Origin: Gordionus sp. m RMFG-2023
Lineage: Eukaryota > Nematomorpha > Gordioida > Chordodea > Parachordodidae
Direction: 5' to 3'
Assembly (NCBI RefSeq): GCF_954871325.1
Contig: NC_088779.1
Location: forward strand, 26,336,869-26,400,868
DNA: 64,000 nt
Part shown: positions 33,599 to 47,520 of the stretch, piece after piece
Layout: the number at the start of each line of letters is the position of its first letter
How positions within the stretch are numbered: the stretch's first letter is position 1
Made by a program: the position numbers and the translations under genes
The notes under the pieces: model-generated
Told to the model about the DNA's origin: nothing
The model's database searches: none
Seen by the model: only the letters and a program-made list of their open reading frames with translations

Positions 33599-36500
33599 TT
33601 TTAGTGCCTTATAAATTTTAATTAAAATATATTAGCCATTATCGTAAAAAAATTTAAAAATTTATATTATAATAAATTTTTTAATTTTTTATTTAATTGG
33701 TACACTCCTTTTGTACTATAACTTTAAAAAAAAGACATCTGATTTTATATTTTGAACCCAAAATTTTATTATAAATAAATTATAATATTAAATCACAATT
33801 ATTGGAATACAATATTAGTAAATTACAATTATATAAAGTTAGAAAAAAATGACCATATTATCGCAATGTAAATAAACCCCTTTATACCCATCGAATTTAA
33901 AATAAAATATCAATCACATAATTAATTCTTTTGTAAATTTCCCTAAAGGTTTTCTGTAATATTTATAGCCTGTTTGACAAAATAGATTAAGAATATAAAT
34001 TAAAAGAAGAAAGAAATATACTAAATTTTACACCATCACTTAACTTTTACTAAACATTATGTGAATTATGCTCTATTATGACTATATCCCTCTTGATGGT
34101 AGTCAATTTACCAAAATTAATATATCGTATCTGACCCACCTTGAATCTATCATCGTTAAAATGAATATAATTTTTATTTTGGTAGAGAAATTAAACACAA
34201 TATAATAAAGTAACAAAACCTTTTATCTCAAAGACATAAATTATTATTTCCAAAAATGTTTCACTGATATAAAAATTTAATCTTCATTTAAAGAAAACGA
34301 AAATGATATGTAATTAGTATACTTATTTTATTGAAATTAAGCCTGTTCATATAATAAAAAGATAACAATTATTCACAATCTATGTTAACTAATCATAACT
34401 GAAGTTTCTTTATGACGAAAAATTTATGTATAGTAAAATGAAAGAAATAACAAAAAAGAATATACTAAAAGATAAAATGGAATTTCAAATATATAATCAA
34501 TATTCTTAGAATTTTGATAAAAAAAAATAATTTAAATTTTTTATCATTGAAAAATTAATCACCCTCAGAAAATTTATGTTAAAATTTTAAACTATAAATT
34601 TTTATAAATGATAATATTACATGATTAATAGGCATCGTTATATTAGGTAGGCTTGAACAAAATGCTACAAGTTTTTAAAATATGAAATATATTTTGATTA
34701 AATAATAATCTTAAAATCAAACAATTTATATATTTTTTTTCTAATTTAGACGAAAAATTTATGAAAATTAGTTCCCCTATTCTTGCAAAAACCAACTCTA
34801 ATCCTCTCCTTCCACCTTTTCAAAGAATGTTTTCGGTCTTCGGTTGCGATATTTATCTAAATTTATTTTCTAAGCTTTCACGAGTTGTAGGCCTTTTCCA
34901 TTTTAATTTATATTTGTTGATATTTCTTAGTATTTCATGAGTAAATTGAAGATGCCTGCCTAATTGCTGTTTACTTATCACTTGCATAATCTTATCTAAG
35001 TTTCCGACATTTTTTCATATTTTATCCCTAGCAGGGCCAAATTTCATATTACCAAAAAAATGAAAAATGTATTTTTTTTAATCACAGAAATTAAAACTTT
35101 AACAGTTATAGTCGGAACTATATTCCAAATTAAAAACGTAGAAGTCTTTTTTCTTATCGCATATAAATAATAATAATTAATTTTGAAATATTAATTATTC
35201 TAATAATAATATACAAGTCGTGAAACAATTTCGATTTTAAAATCGTTTAGTCGTGCATTCTATAGGTTTTTCAGACATTCTGGAACTTTGCGAAGAAAGA
35301 ATAAATTTCTATTGTGAAAAGCATCTTTCAAAGCTAATAATAAATATAATAATATTAATAAAAACTTGTAGTGATAGAAAATCATATAAAATGAGAAAGA
35401 TGTACAAATCGGGATCCTGCAACTTGGCAAATTCCCAATATATAATACTTTTTCTAATTTTTTGAAATCAGAAAATGCTGTATAATTATGGCAGTAATCC
35501 TTTTCTCGGTCAACTATTGCCTTTTAATATACATTTACTCTTGCCTTTTTTATCATATTAAAATATTTCAAATTCAACTTCCATAACTATTTCTCCCGGA
35601 GGGTATACCAAAAATTAACAAAGATTGCATGGTTCCGATTAATCATACCATGATAAATTAAATTAGAAAATAAGAATGATAATATAAAAGATTTTGATTT
35701 AATATAAATAGCCATAATATATTTTTTAAAAAATTTTATGCAAAATGTGATGTCACTTTACAAATTTGAATTAACAATTGTTTTTTTAATAGGGTACACT
35801 GTAGTTTTGTTACGGCCCTATTTGGGCTGATTTTTAAAGTTAGATTAAGATTTTATCTAAAATAATAGTATGTATAAACCTCGAAATGTAGCCAATAGAG
35901 GTCAAAATCTTTCTGCCAAGTTCAATGTCAATTTTTATTACATAATAATATTTAAAACTTCAAGAAATTTAATAAAAAAAAACAAATGGCTTAAATGAAT
36001 ATGGGCCAAGCAACTAATGGTCCTAGTAAATCTTGATATCACATTCAAATAATGAATATTTATATTTAAAATATCGGATAAGATTTTTGTTATAGAATAC
36101 ACCGAAGTCGTCTTGAAACCGGGTTCGATACAACATCCTGGTTTATTTCAATATCTAAAGATGGTTAAGAAATTTTGAAAAACATAGATTGACTAAAGAA
36201 TTCGTGTTTAGTTCGATGACATAGTCATTGGTTTAGTTAGAAACAATGATTAAGAGAGGCTGTTAGGGGCTATTTAAATTATTATTGTATATTATGGTAG
36301 TTAATAAAAAGCCTGAAGTTTATTCTTTTTCCTATAAGAAGTATTTTGGGCTGAAATTAATAAGTTTTATAATCAGGTTTTGTAAATTCATCATAAGAAT
36401 AAAATTAATTATTCGCTTAAATTCTGATTTAATCAAGTAAACCAAATGATTTTAATTTTGTAATTAATAATAATTAAAATCTTGTAAAAATATGTTTGAT

Positions 36501-37576
36501 TCCCAATAATATGAATATGTATCAACAATAATATAAATTTACATTCTGCCTGTTCTTCTGTTTATTTAATTAAAAAATTAAAATTAAATTGAGTGCCCTT
36601 TGTTTATTCCTTTGATTTTATAAATAGGCACAAATTATTATTATTTAGTTATTTTAATTTTATGAATATTAAAATTTTTTTTAATTTACTCGCTTCTGTA
36701 ATCTTAATATCTATTTATGTAATAATAAAAAACAATTGAATAGTTCCTTTATGAAGAGAAGAAATTTTAATTAAAATATTGTATTATTTCTTCTGGGCGA
36801 TGTTTTCAGAGTAGTTTATAATTTAGTAGTTCCAATATTCTAGAGAAGTATTTTTCATAATTTATATATGGTTGAAATTTTTTTTAGATTTCGATTTTAT
36901 TCTGATGAATAAATATATTTTCTAAAGTGACTCGGTTTTAACATCCAATAATTTTTATCATATTTTTGATATGCGTTTTTTTCTTTTTATAACCCTTTAT
37001 ATAGGATATTGATTTAATATGATAATATAAAATAATAAAAACAATCATTTATCAATGTTATCAATTTTAAGTCAATCGATCAAAGTATTAACAAAATAAT
37101 GAAAGAAACTATTATATTATAATGTAAAATAAAAGAAATAATAAAAAATCAATCGACAAAAATTTTAAAACGATATATTAACACAGGGAATATTCTATCA
37201 TGTATATATTGAATTTAGAACTTTGCAGTAAATTGTATTATTATTTTGATATTTTATTCCTAAAACACAAACAAATCCAGAAGAGTAATTATTCACTTCA
37301 GATTAAGATCATATTAATAGTAAATTACAGCAATATTTCACATCAGCGATAAAAAAATTTTGCCGTGGGAGTTGGAACCATCTTAGGACTATCAAGAGTA
37401 GCGTTTTCAGAAAAGGAGGATCTTCATCACTGGCTATCGAGATCGTTATCACCCAGATATTTTAGAATTTTAGAGCTTTACATTGGTCTCACAAGATATC
37501 TATTGGGTATCTACTGCTAGAATGGATAAGAGTTAGAAAACAAAGTTAAAACTTATTTAAACCCGATACTTTTGCT
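33599..37576. other. Long A+T-rich spacer with doubtful exon-like frames
   Basis: No secure gene. Three exon-like frames can be read: minus 34855-35045 (MKFGPARDKI, a TGA, then KNVGNLDKIMQVISKQQLGR), plus 35235-35465 (about 75 codons after ATCGTTTAG, four cysteines, no family), and plus 37307-37455 (KKFCRGSWNHLRTIKSS, after AAATTACAG). None has a recognisable domain or a convincing partner exon. Confidence 0.35.
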
Positions 37577-38170
37577 CAGCGTCTATATGACAGATTATTC
37601 ACTTGAAACCTGCTTAAAAATTTATACCTACCCACTTAATAAAAATTTCCATAACCTTTGGACTCGACATTCCCATGTTATCAATTACCAGTTTATTGTA
37701 ATGGTAATTCCTTCATACATTTAATAAGAAATTATCAATACTCTACTACAAACTATTAAAAAATTGTCAGTGTGAAAAAATTATTTTTTAAATATGAATA
37801 AAATTGATTCCCCTCCTTTACAATTAATGCATCAATATAGTGTATCGTTTGGCATGATTATGAATTTGTTAACTTGACTCTTTTAAATGAACTTTAAAAA
37901 TATTGTAGAAAATAATCCAAAAATAATTTTTATATGAAAAATATGACTATTATTTTATTCTATATAAAAATTTGGTGGATGTTTAGCAATATACATATTA
38001 TGACATATAATAAAAGTATTAAAATTTTTTACAGATATATAATTTTGCCCTATAATCTAAAAATTAAGTGATAACCTACTCCCATATTTACCTTAGCCCT
38101 TTAAATTGCTACCTCCTAGCCCCTTAAAAAATTGGAAGCAAATTGACTACCTCCGCTTAGCTAGACGCTG
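37577..38170. mobile_element. Second copy of the CAGCGTCTA hAT-type element
   Basis: The left end is CAGCGTCTATATGACAG and the right end TTAGCTAGACGCTG. The flanks CTTTTGCT (37569-37576) and CCCTTGCT (38171-38178) agree at six of eight positions, as a decayed target duplication. Its length of 594 bp is close to the 587 bp of the copy at 18939. No coding capacity. Confidence 0.8.
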
Positions 38171-38930
38171 CCCTTGCTGATCATGACTTAGATATTAACC
38201 GATAATCTTTCGCTAAAAAGACACATAACATTGGAACCTAAATAATATTTTTTCAAATTAAAGCACCAATTATCAAAGCCATATAAGATGCACAATATTT
38301 TTCTCTTAAAGAAAAGAGTCTTGATGTTATATTGGATGTTGTCTATTATGGTATTTACTTGTGGTGCTGAAATAGCGCTGACTAAATGGAGCTCGCATTA
38401 ATGACCACCATCATTGATTCAATGCCGTAATTAGGTTCTATCGTATTGTTGAGATCTAAGATCAGACCTCTAGTTCCGAAATTGTCGGGACTAGGTAGAA
38501 TTTGGTCGTACCTTTTGGTATAACCATAGGTAAAAACACTAAATTTTTCACACTAAGTAATGATATCGTTGTATCATAAATTTTTAGCAAGTCCATAATT
38601 ACAAAGTAATTTTACAAAATGACAAACGACAATAACGAAGTACAACAAAAGTCTAGTATATATATGAATTAATCTTGGGGGATCATTAAATTATTTATTT
38701 ATTAATACAATACATATATAAAACCAATAGTTATTTTTATTATACTATTTTGGAATGAATATGTTCTAAAGGCCCTCGCAATAATAATATTGGGTGATTT
38801 TCTAATGGTTTTAACGGGTTTTTTTTCTTCATATAATATATTGATTGTATTTTAAATCGTCAAAATAAAAATGAAACAAATATCATCACCTAATGGTATT
38901 AATCTTGTCAAGGAAAATCTTAGATATCGA

Positions 38931-39026
38931 TTAGCACTTGTTGGCACTTAGTGCATCACTCATTGGCACCTGTTTTTGCCACTTTTAGGCACTCATTGGT
39001 GCTTATTGTCACTCATTGGCGATTCA
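38931..39026. repeat. Degenerate GGCACT minisatellite
   Basis: Irregular repeats of GGCACTTAGTG / GGCACTCATTGG / GTCACTCATTGGCG, each about 12-18 bases. Confidence 0.6.
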
Positions 39027-39060
39027 TAAACCAGACTGTTCTGTAAAATAAATTTGCATC

Positions 39061-39260
39061 ATTGAAAGAAAGAGGTGTTGGGAATGGGAGGGGTAGAGTT
39101 TTGAAAAATCTTGTAATATAATGTTTGGTACCTGATATAAAATATATAGACGTTAAAAAGATTACCCAGTATTTCTATTACTGTTTATTTAATTTAAAAA
39201 AGAAATAATGCTTAATAATATATAAAATATAGTATTATCTTAATTATTAAATTAATCTAA
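39061..39260. repeat. Outlying copy of the long tandem-repeat tail
   Basis: GTTTTGAAAAATCTTGTAAT, a GATTAC motif, TATTACTGTTTATTTAA and AATATATAAAATATAGTATT appear in the order seen in the 42-64 kb repeat. A single isolated piece. Confidence 0.55.
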
Positions 39261-40043
39261 ACATCAGTTCTATAAGGATTATGCTCTTAAATTAAAAAAA
39301 ATAATTTCTCTATAAATATTTATATCTAACTGTATATCCATCCACGGATATATGCCAGGTTTGCCATGTTTTCAAATTGAGAAAGAAATGTTTATTTTGC
39401 TGGAGAAATATGAAATTTTCAAAAAAAATTTCAAAATATTTAAACAGCATTTAATCTTAAAAATATCTTTTTAGAGGTTTACGATATTTGAAGATTCTAT
39501 CAATAACGGGTATTAGTGATAAGCATCTGATCGGGGACTTATTAACTTATACCATTCCATTTTATACACAAGGCTTGTTTATAATGTTGAAATAGGAATT
39601 ACTTAATAATTGTTTCTTAATAATTCGAAAATGTTGTGGAGTTATGCTATGCTTTAAATAACTAGTTATATACATATCATTGTAAAATATCTTTATGATG
39701 ATTAATTGGGAAAATTATAAAAAACTTTACCAGTAGTACAACGCCATTTTATAACTCACTCAATTTACCCAACACAACTCTAAAACTAAAATTAATAAAT
39801 TTTTAACTTCAAATTTTATTGATTAAATATATTTTAAAAACTAAAAGTCATAAAAGTCCTCATATAAAATCCTAGTCCCTTTTATACTTATGGAGATCAC
39901 GAGTTTTACACGTAATTATAAAATCAGGAGACTATTTATAAATTTGATAAATATTAAACAAAATAATTTTTAAAAATAAATAATAATAATATGACAAATA
40001 TGACAATCTTTTCATTGATTAGATGTCAATATCTAGATTATTT

Positions 40044-40205
40044 TAGCGCAAAATGTATTACCTTGAATGCATTATCGCGAATGTAATACCGTGAAAGATC
40101 GCGAATGTATTATAGCGAATACTTTACAGCGAATAAATTTTAGCTATTGCATTAACGCGAATGCATAATGGCGAATGCACTATCTTAAATGAATTACATT
40201 GCAAT
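40044..40205. repeat. 14-bp minisatellite
   Basis: About eleven degenerate 14-base units of the type GCGAATGTATTATC (for example TCGCGAATGTAATA, TAGCGAATACTTTA, ACGCGAATGCATAA, TGGCGAATGCACTA). Every unit is different, so the array is old. Confidence 0.8.
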
Positions 40206-42419
40206 ATCTAGAATGGAGTTTGATGAAAATTACAATTTTATTTTTATCGGCCTTTAGACAACTTAGTTGAACCTAGAAATTAAGTTAAAGTCAGACTTGA
40301 ATCTAAAAACATTTTTTTAGAAAATAGGGCTAAGGCTTTTGATTTTTTTGACTCAAAATATATAAAAAAGATTCTAAGTAATAAAATAGATTTCTTTAGG
40401 ATTAGGATATAGGAATTGAAATTTTTAATTGATTGCTTAAATATGCGCTTAGTTGTTTTTTAATATAATTTGGCACAGGACAGGTTATGGTCTAAAAATT
40501 AAAAGCTGAAATAAATTAAATTTGCGAGGCGCTAAGAAAAATCTTATTTACAACATTGAGTCAAACAGATAATTAGTTCTCGGAAATCATTTATATTATT
40601 CTTTGAAAAAACATGCTTTAAATATTGAGGGATTTAGTATTGACTTGATAAGAATATCTTAATAATATTTTTGTATAAAGTTCTCGTATTGCTTTATCAA
40701 TAAGACAGAGCCAAAGCTATTCACAACAAGACACGAAACAATAATCAGCATCATAGGTAAATTGTCGAATTGAATGGCTATACATTTCAGAACTTAATTT
40801 ATGAAATCTATAATGATGAAATTGCGATTGTTATGACTTAGCAATTGGAAAAAACAATAGAATAATAATTTCCTTAATTGATTCTTGTTAGGTTCCTTCT
40901 GATTAGTGTTTTTTCTATTTATGTGATTAAAGACAATAAAATTATGTATTGAGGAAATATTAGAATTTTAATTCCTGAATTCTCTAAAAAAAGTGGAATA
41001 TTCCAGACAAGCTTTAAAGAAGCATCTAATGGAAGTTCCATACAACGAAAAATTATCAATAGGATAGAACCTTTTGAATCTTACAAACTTGAAAGAAAAA
41101 TTGGTAAAATTTGACCCTTAATTTTGCAAGATATAATCAAATTTGCGTTTATTGTTAGGTCTTATACAAGAAAAAAAAAGATAGATTAATTACATTATTT
41201 ATATTTATTAATTTAATAATTTTATAGATGTCAAATTATGCTTTGTGTTTTGCATTATAATTTATAATGACGAAAAAATTCTAAAAAAAGGCAAGAGTCC
41301 GGCTGTAGATCAACATCATGGGAACATGTCTATACCATTTTTAAATAAATAAAATAAATTAGAGTCTTAAGTTATTTTTTTGTCAAATAAAATTATTTCA
41401 AATTTTCTAAAAAACGACTTAATCTAATAATTAAAAAATTGAGAATACTAAATATCTTATATTTTTTGATAAAATACGAAATTTCATAAATAGCATGTAA
41501 AGTGTTTTAGGGTCATAAAAATTTAAAAACGCTACGTTAAATAAATATAGAAATGTCTTAGGCTGGTCCTCTGATATTTAGAAAAATGAACTTGCTAAAT
41601 GAGTTGCAATATATTTAGAGAGTCTAAGAAATTTCCTTAGAGAAATAGAGATCAGTGGAAAAATATTAAACGCCTGGAACTCCAAAAGTTAACAAATTTA
41701 TGGTTTCCAATATTTTAAAAAATAAATACGTATTAATGATGAATTCCTTATTAGATAAATAGATAAGTAGCAAAGAATTTACTACTTCATTTAATTATAT
41801 ATATTTGTTTAAAATCTCATATCACTGAAATCTAAACACTTTAAGATTGTTAATAGGTAATGGGTTGAGGATATATTGGCATTTTGTATTATCCCTATTT
41901 TATTGACTATGATTTCAATTCTTAAAATAAGTTCCCAGAATGGCCACCGTTCTTATTTGAAAAATATAAAATTATTAATTATTCAAATAATTTTAAACAA
42001 GATCACTAATTTATAGTAGATGGAATTTAAACATACGAATATGTCAAATTATTACAATTAAAAAAAAATTAAATTCCTAAAATGAATCGTTAAGATACAA
42101 AAATAATAATATATTACCCATCGATTCCAAATTTACTGCTCACAAATATGTTTATACTCTACTTACATCACATGAATCTTTCTTCTTATTTAAGACTTCT
42201 ATAAAATTACTTGGATACTCTATGCACTGATCCGCAATGATTTTTTAAAACCTTCCATATAAATCAGGAGTAAAAGACCTAACCAAATTATACATATTCT
42301 CAAATTTAATGCAATACATTATATCCCACCCTGTTACTAACAAAAGCAGTTTTTATAAATTTTGGAATTAAGTTTAAAAAACTAAATATATTTCATCATT
42401 GAAACAATAAGTTGTTATT

Positions 42420-45400
42420 GGTGGTAGACGGGGTGGAATGAAATATAATTCAAGATCTAGTAAAAATTAGCATGAAATTTGTGATAAAAGAAATATATAA
42501 TTGGATTTAAAAAATTACAGGGCTTGAATATAGTTGTTACTTTAATAAAAAAATGAAAATAATTATTCGAATAAAAATATATAAAATATTATATTATCTT
42601 TATTATTGAAATAATATAGAAACTATTTATATAATTAGTTGTCTAAATTTTTATATTCAAATAAGTTTTGCATATCAATAATCTTTAATAGTAATTAGCA
42701 CAATTAATTAATTAATTAAATATGTGTACAAATTTTAAAATGTAAATACATTTGCAAATTAAGAATAGGCACTGACGGATAAAAGAAACAAAACTATATA
42801 ATCAAGACTGTTAATCTAATTAATATTGAGTAAAAATAATTATGTTAATTTATATACTTTAATAATTCTTTTTTATTAATATGTTGACTATTCTATTAAA
42901 TATAATTTCATCATTGGGAGAAAGAGGATTCATTAGGGGGTATGGTGTCTCCAATTTTGAAAAATCTTATATTATTTATGATCCTTATGAAAAGAATATA
43001 TATATGGATTAAAAAGTTTACTCTCATCTCTCCCTGTTTATTTAGATAAAAAATGAAAATTTTTATTAGAAGAATAATTCGTATAAAAACATATAAAATA
43101 TTATATATCTTTATTGAATTAATATAGAAATCAATTCTAATTAGTTGTCTAAATTGAAATATAAATAAGTTTTGCAAATCAATTATCTTTATAGGTAATT
43201 AGAACATAAATTAATCAAATATTTCTCAAAACATTCTAAATATTTATTGAACAAGAATAAATTGTGTGTGATTGTATTGCATAATTAAGGAGGAATGATA
43301 ATAGTCTCTTTTGATTATATTTAATAATATGGTTATACAAAAGAAAACAAGTGGTCTTTTTATTTAATAATATGGTTATACAAAAGAAAACAAGTGGTGT
43401 TAGAAAATGAAAATATATATCAATATATATATATTTACCGCCTTGAGATTTATTTATAATATACATGTTTATTTCATTGAATAAAAAGATAATATATGAA
43501 CATATTTAAATATACAATTACAACAAATTGAATAAGCGAAATATTTAAGAAGTATTTAAATATACAATGAATTACAACAAATTAAGCGAACATGCAACAA
43601 TATTAAATGCTGACAAGTAATGATTATATAAAAAATGATATTTGATCTATTATAAAATGACTCTTAAAAGACTATATCCATATTGCTTTAAACTTTGATA
43701 TATACATATATATAATGGTTCACTGGATGCACATGATGCAGACTACAGGCTCTACGTCTTAGTAATATACAATCTTTCATATTACAAATACCCACAAATA
43801 TTAAGCAGGAAATCAAAATACTAATTAACTATATCATCTAATGACTTATAATAATTTAACAACTTTCCCTGATAATAATAATTTTCAATATGATTGTATA
43901 ATAACAAATTATAATTTAAATTTTTAATTATCCAGATCATTCATGGGTTAATATATTCATGAATAAAAACTTCCCTCCAACGTACAGAATACCAGCTAGA
44001 TTACCAATACAATTCTTTCTGTTAAACCATGTCTATTAAATATTACAATAAATACATTTATATTTCCATATCCTAAGACAAAGAAAGTTCCACTAAATAA
44101 TATAACAGATAGTAATTACTATATATATATATACCAGTTAAAATAAAATGGAATCCACTGACAAAATCTTAAGTAATTATAACATGAAATGAAATTTAAA
44201 TTTTTTAATAATTAGATCGTTGCGTAAATTTTACAAATATATATTAGCAAACATCCTTAAAATACTAATAGTTAGGTGGTTCTCGTTTAACAATAAATTT
44301 ATTAAAAATTGACTCCGCTAGTGGTCTTAATGGTATACTTACTTACCTAAGCGATTTAATAGAAATATAAAAATAGCAAATACGAGTTCTAGTATTATAT
44401 TACAGGCAATAAGAGTATCAGCGACGAGATAGTCAATGGAAATGTGCCATACCTTATAATTCAATTATAGTTTTGAGCACGCTAATTGATCTACAAAAGT
44501 ACGATCATGGCATCGTAATAGTAGTAGTTCTAAGTAAGATTTTCTTCAGAATTATATAAGAAATCAGGTGTTAGAATCAAAGATTTCAGTGAAGTGGTAA
44601 AACACTCTGAAAAAAGAATTTTGGATAACTTGCGATAATAACCCTTATTTATTAAGCTGCTAGATAATTTAATGCGTTTAACACATTATATATACATAAA
44701 TGGAGAGCTTTTTAGATGCCAAGATTATTATAGCTATATAGAGACAAGGTATGGCTCAACATTCATCCTACGTTTCAAAAGTGATCAATATCTGCCTTAG
44801 ATTTTCTGAAAAAACCTTTACAATCTCAAAGTAAAATATTTTTAATCATTTTCTTTATATCAGCATTTTATTATATTTTAAAAAATTAAATTTTCTCAAA
44901 ATACAATTTTGTTTATGTTCATTCGGGCATTAATATATTCTCCAAATCTCCTAAATTTGGAAACTAAAATTAAATTTGTATAAGAACTTAATTAATCTAT
45001 AATTTACCTCGAATATCTTAATGCAATTTACTCTACCAACCTAATTAGGAATGGGTTTGCGCTCCGGCTGTCTCATTCATACTTCCTCCGTAATAAACCG
45101 AGAACTAATCTATATTATAATCAGATCTATGCAAGATTATCTATTTAGTATATCCAGCTGGACCATAAATATTACGGAATAAATTATCCAATTTCTAACT
45201 TGAAAAAACTGTAATAATGGTTAGTAATTATAACCAATATCTATTAACAAACAATGAATTTATGTAGGCAGTAGCTATCCAGTTCTATTATAAGCTTTCT
45301 TTATCGTTGAAAAAAATGTGGTATACTCTATCAGGCATGAGAAATAAATAAAATCATTAAAAACTCATCATTTTAGTCACCTATATTTTCTCATATGTAA

Positions 45401-46800
45401 CCACTAGATGTTTCAGTTTTAATATAACGCTTCATTAACTCCCTGAAATATAAAATACATGTATTGACTGACACTATACCTGAATAGATATTTTAGCCAC
45501 ATCGAATAATAATTTAGATCGGTAAAGAGCTAACAAAAGAAATTCCAAAAATATTCACAGCCCACAAAAATATATATTGACTCTCTTATACAATAGATTA
45601 AAATAACATATTAGAAGAAATGAAAAACCATTAGCAATTTCTTTCAAAATATATCGTTTAACAAATATCGCATATATTTTTTTGAATAAAGCTAGTGAAA
45701 TATATTATTCGTTACTTTAAATTTTTCCATAAAAAATATGGAAAAAATATTTTTTTAATTCAGATTAATCACCAAAATTCTCTATTTTTATTTTATTTAT
45801 TACATTTTTGCAATAAATTTTTTTTATATTGCTAAAAAAATAAATATTATTAATCAAATATTGTTTTTAATATAATTAATGAGTCCAAGATAATTAGATA
45901 TGTGAACGGCTGTTAAACCTTTTTTGATTACATGATTAATTAAATTGTTGCGTTCATGTATCACTTGACTATATAAATAATTCAAGCCTTGTCTGACTTT
46001 TGAATCAACAGGAGCATTACATTTGACACATGTGATGGTGGATTATTTCATAGATCAGTGTTAAACCGATTAACTTTTTGTGACCACCAAATATATTTGT
46101 GTAAATAAGGGTGTTTGCTTCTTGTCTGTTTATTAGTTCATCAAATAAATAGTCGATAGCGTATATGAAGCGTGAGTTCATAGATATGTTGATTACTCTG
46201 AATTAAAGGAAAGAAGATAAAGAGCTTGAAAGATAAGTGGAACGAAGTCTAAACCACACGATTTAACAGATAATTAGTGAGTGACACATTGAACTGGGAT
46301 TTGTATATTATAAATATTTTCAACGAATTTTATTAATTTATCCTACATATTAGACATAATAATTTTGTTTTTGACTAAATATGTGTAAAATTTTGGGTAA
46401 AGACATTTGCGAATTATTAATAGGGACTGATAAACTGATAAAAGAGATAAGACTTTATAAGTGAAACGAATTATGTTAATTTATATTCTCTAATATTTTA
46501 TTTTTTGACTATTCTATTAAAATATAATTTCATCATTGGGAGAAATAGGATTTTGCAGGTTCAATTTAGAAAAGCTTGTAATAATAGGTATGATCCTTAT
46601 GAAAAAAATTTATATAGATAGATTAAAATGATTACTTTTGTTTGCTTCGGTTTGTATAAATAAAAAATAAATATATTTATCAGAGTAATAAAACAAATAA
46701 AAAAATATAATATATTTTATTATTGTTAATGAAATAATATAGAAATTATTTCTATAATGATTCATCTATGAAATTCAACTAATTTTGAAAATTACCTGAA
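42420..46800. repeat. Decayed long tandem repeat, block 1
   Basis: Contains two short 'tail' pieces (42541-42700 and 42905-43200, offset about 512 bases) followed by one full unit of about 3.2 kb (43600-46800). Landmarks in order are GCTGACAAGTAATGATT, CAAGGTATGGCTCA (44745), AGCTGGACCATAAATATTAC (45157), GTGAACGGCTGTTAAA (45902), CATCATTGGGAGAAA (46533), then TAATATAGAAATTATTTCT. The same order occurs in blocks 2 and 3. No coding frame is conserved between units, so it is a long satellite or an unclassified non-coding element. A 42-bp tandem duplication lies at 43316-43402. Confidence 0.8.
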
Positions 46801-46854
46801 TACCAATCTTATAGTTTTAGAAAATTTTTTTTAAAACATAATTCAAGTTATTAA

Positions 46855-47155
46855 AAAAATTAAGTTCAGGCCGGGTTGGGCCTAATATTTTTAAAAAATT
46901 CGGGCTGGGTCGGGTCGGGCCTTTGAAATTTTTTAAAATATATTTGGTTTTATCAATTTTATATTGAATTTTTTTTATGTAAAATAAAAATATTTGATTT
47001 TATTTATAAAACTAGACGCCAATATAATATATGTCTTTTATGAGTAATTAGAAAAATAAATTTTTATATTTAAATAATATCGGGTGGGGCGGGCCGGGCC
47101 GGCAAAACTTATTTTAAAAAAATATCGGGCCGGTTATGCCCAAAGCAGATCAATA
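46855..47155. mobile_element. GC-rich-ended element (CGGGCCGGG), truncated copy
   Basis: The interior matches 49554-49973 over TTTTTATGTAAAATAAAAAT and ATTTATAAAACTAGACGCC, with clusters of GGGCCGGGC on both sides. The right end reads GCCCAAAGCAGATCAATAG; the left end is worn. Confidence 0.65.
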
Positions 47156-47261
47156 GTTTCAATATTGATATTGATATTATCATTGAAGATTCAATACCAT
47201 AGTGATATTTTGGTATTGTAGAATCAATACCGTATTGATTTTTAAGAGATGTTATCATCGT

Positions 47262-47420
47262 TTCAAATATATTGGCGGCCATTAAAATTGTAAAACATTT
47301 ATTTATTATATAAATTTTTATCGTTTAAAAATATTAGCGGTCATTAAAATTGTAAAATTTTATTATTATATATTTATTCATCGCTTGAAAAATATTGGCG
47401 GCCATTTTATTCGTAAAAGT
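47262..47420. repeat. 63-bp tandem repeat, three units
   Basis: Three units containing GGCGGCCATTAAAATTGTAA spaced 62-64 bases (about 47273, 47335, 47398). AGAATCAATACCRTATTGATT motifs flank the array on both sides (near 47220 and 47470). Confidence 0.75.
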
Positions 47421-47520
47421 TAAGGTTCGGTCATAAATTATCAATTCGGTATTGATTTTACAATATTGTAGAATCAATACCATATTGATTTTAGATGGTA
47501 TTGATTTTACAATATTACAT

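Larger units (their letters stand above)
38171..42419. other. A+T-rich spacer with minisatellites
   Basis: No secure gene. A signal-peptide-like ORF MLYWMLSIMVFTCGA starts at 38324 and stops at 38401 after 25 codons. It may be a first exon with donor ATTATG|GTATTT, but no downstream exon is convincing. Another 55-codon open frame lies at about 40953-41118 with no family. Tandem repeats are listed separately. Confidence 0.4.

Noticed and set aside
34855-35045. Minus-strand frame MKFGPARDKI, TGA, KNVGNLDKIMQV...
   Set aside because: Protein-like, but it carries an internal stop and matches no family I know. Noted in the spacer entry only.
37200-37455. Overlapping plus frames (MYILNLELC... and KKFCRGSWNH...)
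   Set aside because: No splice combination gave a convincing joined protein.
38324-38401. Signal-peptide-like 25-codon ORF MLYWMLSIMVFTCGA
   Set aside because: Possible first exon, but no downstream exon with matching phase and protein-like content was found.
42911-43466. Two minus-strand frames of 88 and 76 codons
   Set aside because: They lie in the long tandem repeat, are dominated by Ile/Asn/Lys/Tyr from A+T-rich sequence, and are not kept in other repeat units.
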